Positions 6,876-10,512 of a stretch of 10,512 bases of DNA are shown piece by piece. Position numbers and translations under genes: made by a program. The notes beneath the pieces are model-generated. The model was not told the origin of the DNA, ran no database searches, and saw only the letters and a program-made list of their open reading frames with translations. Origin of the DNA: Gammaproteobacteria bacterium (GTDB lineage: Bacteria; Pseudomonadota; Gammaproteobacteria; Enterobacterales; Kangiellaceae); assembly GCA_002401655.1 (NCBI GenBank), contig NVTT01000001.1:92787-103298 (forward strand), given 5' to 3'. Every line of letters starts with the position of its first letter. Position 1 is the stretch's first letter.

Positions 6876-8729
6876 ATGTGTGGAATTAGCGGAGTTGTTG
6901 ATTTTGATAATATAACTCAAGCCGAAATAGATTCAGTTTTAAAAATTAATCAATCGATTGTACATCGTGGTCCTGATGCGGACGGTTTATTTTCGGATGA
7001 ATCGGTTGTGCTAGCTCATAGAAGACTTTCAATTATTGATATTTCTGAATCTTCTAATCAGCCAATGTTTGACGGTAATGGTGATATTGTTTTGGTGTTT
7101 AATGGAGAAATATATAATCACGTTGAACTTAGAAAAGAATTAGAACAAGAGTTTGAGTTTAAAACTGATCATTCAGACACAGAAACAATTATCTATGCTT
7201 ATAAAAAGTGGGGAGTGTCTTGTGTAGACAAATTTGTTGGAATGTTCGCATTTGCTCTTTATGATAAGAGCAAAGGTTCTGTTTTTATTTGTAGGGATAG
7301 ATTAGGTAAAAAACCAATATATTATTCTCAAGTTGGTAATGCGTATTATTTCTGTTCAGAATCTAGTGCTTTGTTTACTTCAGGAAAAATTGAGAAAAAA
7401 ATTAATGCTGAAGCGATATATGATTATCTCAGTTACCTTACAGTTGAAGCACCAAATACATTTTTTGAAGGTGTATACAAAATACCTGCTGGTCATTATA
7501 TGGAAATTAATAAGGCAGGTACATCGCTGGTTAAGTATTGGGATATAGCGAACTATTTAAACATCGAGTGTAAAGATTCTGAAAAGGAAATTATTAACCG
7601 CACTAAACTGCTTCTTGATAAATCTATGGAACACCGTAACGTTTCCGATGTGCCAATTGCTGTTGCATTAAGTGGAGGCTTAGATAGTTCCCTTAACTTG
7701 GATTATACTAAAAACATCTCTGAAAATAAACTTATAGCCATTAATGTTTCATATGTTGATAAGAGTCAATTTGACGAGTCGGATATAGCTAAACGGTTTT
7801 CTGAAGAGTTGGGTGTCGAATTTGTTTCAGTTTGTATTGATAAGCAAGATTATGAAAATTGGATATTAGAATATTTTCAAGCGCAAAAGGATACTCCTAT
7901 AGGAGATCCAAATAGTCCACTTCTTTATGGAATCAGTAAGGTTGCAGCCCAACACGGCTGCAAAGTTTTACAGGTAGGGGAAGGAGGTGACGAAATAGGT
8001 GGTTATCCAATTTATAACAGCCTAGTTAAACTAAACAGACTGACAAAGTTTATCCCTAAGTATCTATTAAAGCTCTGTTCTTTACTGCCGATCCCATCTA
8101 AATATAAAAGAGAACTCGATATACTAAGTAGCGGAGGCGCTGAGACTCGCAGATTTCTATTTGGCTTTACTGATGCTGAAAAAAACAAATTCTGGAAAAA
8201 ATCTAAGTATACAAGTTCATTTGAAAAGCTGAGTAAATATGCTGCGGAAATTCGAGATGATTTAGATGATTCATTTTTGCGTAAGGTTCTAAATATTGAA
8301 TATAAGGTTCGGCTTGCCGAAATGTTATTACCAAGGGTAGATTATCCTAGTATGGCTGCAAGTGTAGAAGCCCGCTCTCCATTTATGGACCATCAGCTAA
8401 TTGAATATAGTGCGAGCGTGTCCTTTTCAGTGAAAATGAAAGTTGGACCTAAAACAATCATCCGAAATATAGCTTCTAAAATCTTGCCTAATTACCTTAT
8501 GGAGCAACCCAAAGTTGGTTTTGGGATGTTATTAAACCCTTTTTTGAATAATGATCTGCCAGTTTGGTTTAAAAAAGAAATGTTAGACGTTAATTCACCC
8601 ATACAAGAGTTTATTGATAAGGATTTTCTAAATAAAATATATAAAAAGCACCTAATCGATAAGTCTGAAGGTTACCGTATGTGGATACTTTTTTCTTTGA
8701 ATAAATGGTTGGAAATAAATAGCCAATGA
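6876..8729 (+). CDS. asnB: AsnB-type glutamine-dependent amidotransferase
   Basis: A 617-residue class-II glutamine amidotransferase fused to an ATP-pyrophosphatase synthetase domain. Seen: N-terminal nucleophile Cys2 (MCGISGVV), HRGPDADG (30-37), RRLSIID (49-55), FNGEIYNH (75-82), CRDRLGKKP (139-147); then the ATP-binding P-loop SGGLDSS (266-272), EGGDE (369-373) and PSMAASVEARSPFMDH (491-506). All glutaminase and synthetase motifs are present, so both half-reactions should work: ammonia from glutamine is passed to an AMP-activated carboxylate. Free asparagine is the textbook product. In polysaccharide loci, family members such as WbpS-type proteins are linked to amidation of uronic acids, and ManNAcA is the obvious candidate here; this is inference. 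ATG 6876 has AAGGG eight bases upstream. The TGA stop overlaps the next start (ATGA, 8726-8729), implying coupled translation. Confidence 0.93.
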   Translation: MCGISGVVDFDNITQAEIDSVLKINQSIVHRGPDADGLFSDESVVLAHRRLSIIDISESSNQPMFDGNGDIVLVFNGEIYNHVELRKELEQEFEFKTDHSDTETIIYAYKKWGVSCVDKFVGMFAFALYDKSKGSVFICRDRLGKKPIYYSQVGNAYYFCSESSALFTSGKIEKKINAEAIYDYLSYLTVEAPNTFFEGVYKIPAGHYMEINKAGTSLVKYWDIANYLNIECKDSEKEIINRTKLLLDKSMEHRNVSDVPIAVALSGGLDSSLNLDYTKNISENKLIAINVSYVDKSQFDESDIAKRFSEELGVEFVSVCIDKQDYENWILEYFQAQKDTPIGDPNSPLLYGISKVAAQHGCKVLQVGEGGDEIGGYPIYNSLVKLNRLTKFIPKYLLKLCSLLPIPSKYKRELDILSSGGAETRRFLFGFTDAEKNKFWKKSKYTSSFEKLSKYAAEIRDDLDDSFLRKVLNIEYKVRLAEMLLPRVDYPSMAASVEARSPFMDHQLIEYSASVSFSVKMKVGPKTIIRNIASKILPNYLMEQPKVGFGMLLNPFLNNDLPVWFKKEMLDVNSPIQEFIDKDFLNKIYKKHLIDKSEGYRMWILFSLNKWLEINSQ

Positions 8730-10512
8730 AAAGTTTGTATCAAAGAATAAAGGGAAAAAGCGTTAAAGATTTTATTGTGCATGGTAAACGATGGCTTTAT
8801 CTTAAAAAGGTTCAAAGACTACATCAAAAGTATGGGGAAGAGTATTTTTTTTCTGATGCATATGTTAACAAGTATATCGACGGTGGGCTTTCTGATGAAG
8901 TGTGTGGAAGTTTCATAAAATCAGAAAGTGGTATGTTCGGTGATACAAAGGAACTAAATGAGCGTCTATCAACCTTTGTTGAAAATGAACCAAAGCATGT
9001 TGATAAAATAGTTTCCTCAGCAAATATTATATTGGCACATAAATTCGACTTGCTTGGTAGCGGTCCAATATTATTAAATTACCCAGCAACGGCGAGTGGA
9101 TTTCTTGGCGTAAAATATGACTGGGGAAAATACCGTAAGCCAAAATCATCGCGATTAAAATCAGTGACTTATAAAGAAATCGATTGGCATATTGATTTTA
9201 AAAGTGGGTATCGCTGGGATCCCGATTTATATTACCCTGTGGCAAGAAATTATACTAAATATGAGGGCGCTGACATAAAAGTACCATGGGAACTATCGCG
9301 AGGACAGCATTTGCCGACGCTAGGTCTAGCCTTTATTTTCACAAAAAATGAACTGTATGCTGAAGAGATTTTATCTCAATTGATAGACTGGATTGAAAAC
9401 AATCCTCTTTGTAAAGGCCCAAATTGGAATTGTACGATGGATGTCGGTATTAGAGTTTCCAATTGGTTGGTTGCGTTAGAGTTGATTCGAAGTTATAAGT
9501 CTAATTCGGGGTTTGAAAGAATAAAAATAATTATTGCATCCTTAATTCAGCACTTTGATTACTTATGGAATAATTTTGAATGGACAAGTAAATTAACGTC
9601 GAATCATTATCTTTCGAACTTGGCTGGTTTTCTATTTTGTATTGTATATTTACCAAAGCTAAAGCGGAATGACTTTTTTTCTCATTTTGTAAAAAAAGAG
9701 TTTGAATTGGAAATTCATAAACAGATGTACTTTGATGGTATGAATAGTGAAGGATCTTTACCTTATCACCGGCTAGTAATGGAGTTGTTTGCATATAGCG
9801 GGATATTAGCAAAGAAAAATGACTTAACCTTTAATTCTTCTTATTACGAGCAATTAAACAGATCGTTTGATTTTACTACATCGGTGATAAAACCTAATGG
9901 TGAAATCCCACAAATAGGCGATAATGATAGTGGTATTTTTCTTAAGTTATACCCTCGTAGTCTTCATGATTTAAATTATTTAAATGCACTTGCTGAAATA
10001 ATTTGTAATAGGAGGGGGGGGGAGTTATGTGATAAAACCAGCCTTGAACTTGTTCTTTTTGACAAAAAACCTGAGAATATGAAAGAAGCCAACAGGGTAT
10101 TCAGATGCTTCAAAGAATCAGGTGTTAGTATTATAAGAAATGATGAATTTTATTTTAGCTTCTATCATGGAGAGAATGGTCAAAAAGGAAATGGGGGGCA
10201 TTGTCATAATGACAGATTGTCTTTTACCCTATTTTATAAAAATCAAGATATATTTATTGATCCCGGGACGGGGGTATATACATCGTTTCCCCAGATAAGA
10301 AACGAATTCAGATCAACTAGATATCATAATACCGTTGGTGTTAGTGGGAGAGAACAGAATGATTTTCATGATAACGGAAACCTATTTGCAGTTAAGCAAG
10401 ATATTACTAGAATTGATATTTCTAGCTCTGAATTAGAAAATGTTATCGAATTGAGATCAAGCCATAATGGATATGAAAAATTAATTACTAATACTATTCA
10501 TAAACGTGATAT
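8726..10512 (+). CDS. Heparinase II/III-family protein, 3' end outside window
   Basis: The frame stays open from ATG 8726 to the window end (595 full codons). Seen: an N-terminal helical domain with the PWELSRGQH motif (187-195), NHYLSNLAG (293-301), EGSLPYHRL (342-350), then a C-terminal beta-sandwich start with GGHCHNDRLSF (490-500) and IDPGTGVY (512-519). The Asn293/His294, Tyr347 and His492/His494 pattern matches the catalytic layout of heparinase II/III and related alginate lyases, which cleave uronic-acid glycans by beta-elimination. No signal peptide is visible: the N-terminus (MKSLYQRIKGKSVKDF) is basic and lacks a hydrophobic core, so the protein may be cytoplasmic. The start overlaps the asnB stop as ATGA. 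A G9 run at codons 430-433 makes the gene a candidate for on/off switching. Domain motifs on both sides of the run are in the same frame, so this copy reads as intact. Confidence 0.9.
   Translation, partial: MKSLYQRIKGKSVKDFIVHGKRWLYLKKVQRLHQKYGEEYFFSDAYVNKYIDGGLSDEVCGSFIKSESGMFGDTKELNERLSTFVENEPKHVDKIVSSANIILAHKFDLLGSGPILLNYPATASGFLGVKYDWGKYRKPKSSRLKSVTYKEIDWHIDFKSGYRWDPDLYYPVARNYTKYEGADIKVPWELSRGQHLPTLGLAFIFTKNELYAEEILSQLIDWIENNPLCKGPNWNCTMDVGIRVSNWLVALELIRSYKSNSGFERIKIIIASLIQHFDYLWNNFEWTSKLTSNHYLSNLAGFLFCIVYLPKLKRNDFFSHFVKKEFELEIHKQMYFDGMNSEGSLPYHRLVMELFAYSGILAKKNDLTFNSSYYEQLNRSFDFTTSVIKPNGEIPQIGDNDSGIFLKLYPRSLHDLNYLNALAEIICNRRGGELCDKTSLELVLFDKKPENMKEANRVFRCFKESGVSIIRNDEFYFSFYHGENGQKGNGGHCHNDRLSFTLFYKNQDIFIDPGTGVYTSFPQIRNEFRSTRYHNTVGVSGREQNDFHDNGNLFAVKQDITRIDISSSELENVIELRSSHNGYEKLITNTIHKRD
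10014..10022 (+). repeat. G9 homopolymer inside the heparinase-like gene
   Basis: Nine consecutive G residues follow AGGA within the coding sequence (codons 430-433, reading Arg-Gly-Gly-Glu). Losing one G would shift the frame to a TGA at 10080-10082; gaining one would give a TGA at 10030-10032. Either change removes the downstream HxHxD-containing beta-sandwich. Such a run stands out in this AT-rich gene and is of slippage-prone length. A second, shorter G6 run lies at 10193-10198. Confidence 0.9.

Noticed and set aside
9531..9812. Open frame on the minus strand of about 93 codons
   Set aside because: It is antisense to the heparinase-like gene, whose NHY and YHR motifs lie here in the sense frame.
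10010..10032. Frameshift mutation or new ribosome-binding site (AGGAGG then ATG) at the G9 run
   Set aside because: Heparinase-family motifs before and after are in the same frame, and the ATG at 10027 is followed at once by TGA.

Overview
This window is part of an AT-rich bacterial cell-surface polysaccharide locus. The complete genes are all on the + strand, closely packed and often overlapping. Base composition and the wzz/wecB/wecC gene types fit a marine-type gammaproteobacterium (Pseudoalteromonas, Shewanella or Colwellia-like). That placement is inferred from gene content and composition only.

Layout: (1) bases 1-321 hold the 3' end of a HepT/DUF86 HEPN-domain toxin gene that starts before the window. 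(2) Bases 375-1409 encode a Wzz-type chain-length regulator with an internal G/C-skew flip. Its last codons run into a telomere-like array of the heptamer AAACCCT (1394-1474), which also forms the leader of the next gene. (3) 1485-2612 is wecB, UDP-GlcNAc 2-epimerase. (4) 2612-3190 is a zeta-toxin-like P-loop kinase whose GTG start shares one base with the wecB stop, followed by an overlapping 54-codon gene (3180-3344) that may be its antitoxin. A perfect 10-bp hairpin lies just before that small gene's ribosome-binding site. (5) 3345-3432 is a spacer with a 16-bp direct repeat around a GC-rich hairpin. (6) 3433-4722 is wecC, UDP-ManNAc dehydrogenase. (7) 4724-6871 is a two-domain oxidoreductase (MDR plus Gfo/Idh/MocA). 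(8) 6876-8729 is an AsnB-type amidotransferase. (9) 8726-10512 is a heparinase II/III-family protein cut by the window end, with a G9 tract inside its coding sequence.

How the genes fit together: WecB and WecC should turn UDP-GlcNAc into UDP-ManNAc and then UDP-ManNAcA. The two-domain oxidoreductase and the AsnB-like protein probably modify a sugar, for example by amidating a uronic acid. The heparinase-like protein would act on a uronic-acid-containing glycan, and Wzz would set polymer length. No glycosyltransferase, Wzx or Wzy is present, so the locus should continue beyond the window.

Most notable are two simple-sequence tracts with the hallmarks of contingency loci (the heptamer array before wecB and G9 inside the heparinase-like gene), and the zeta-type kinase module placed between wecB and wecC. 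Studied zeta toxins phosphorylate UDP-GlcNAc, which is also the WecB substrate.
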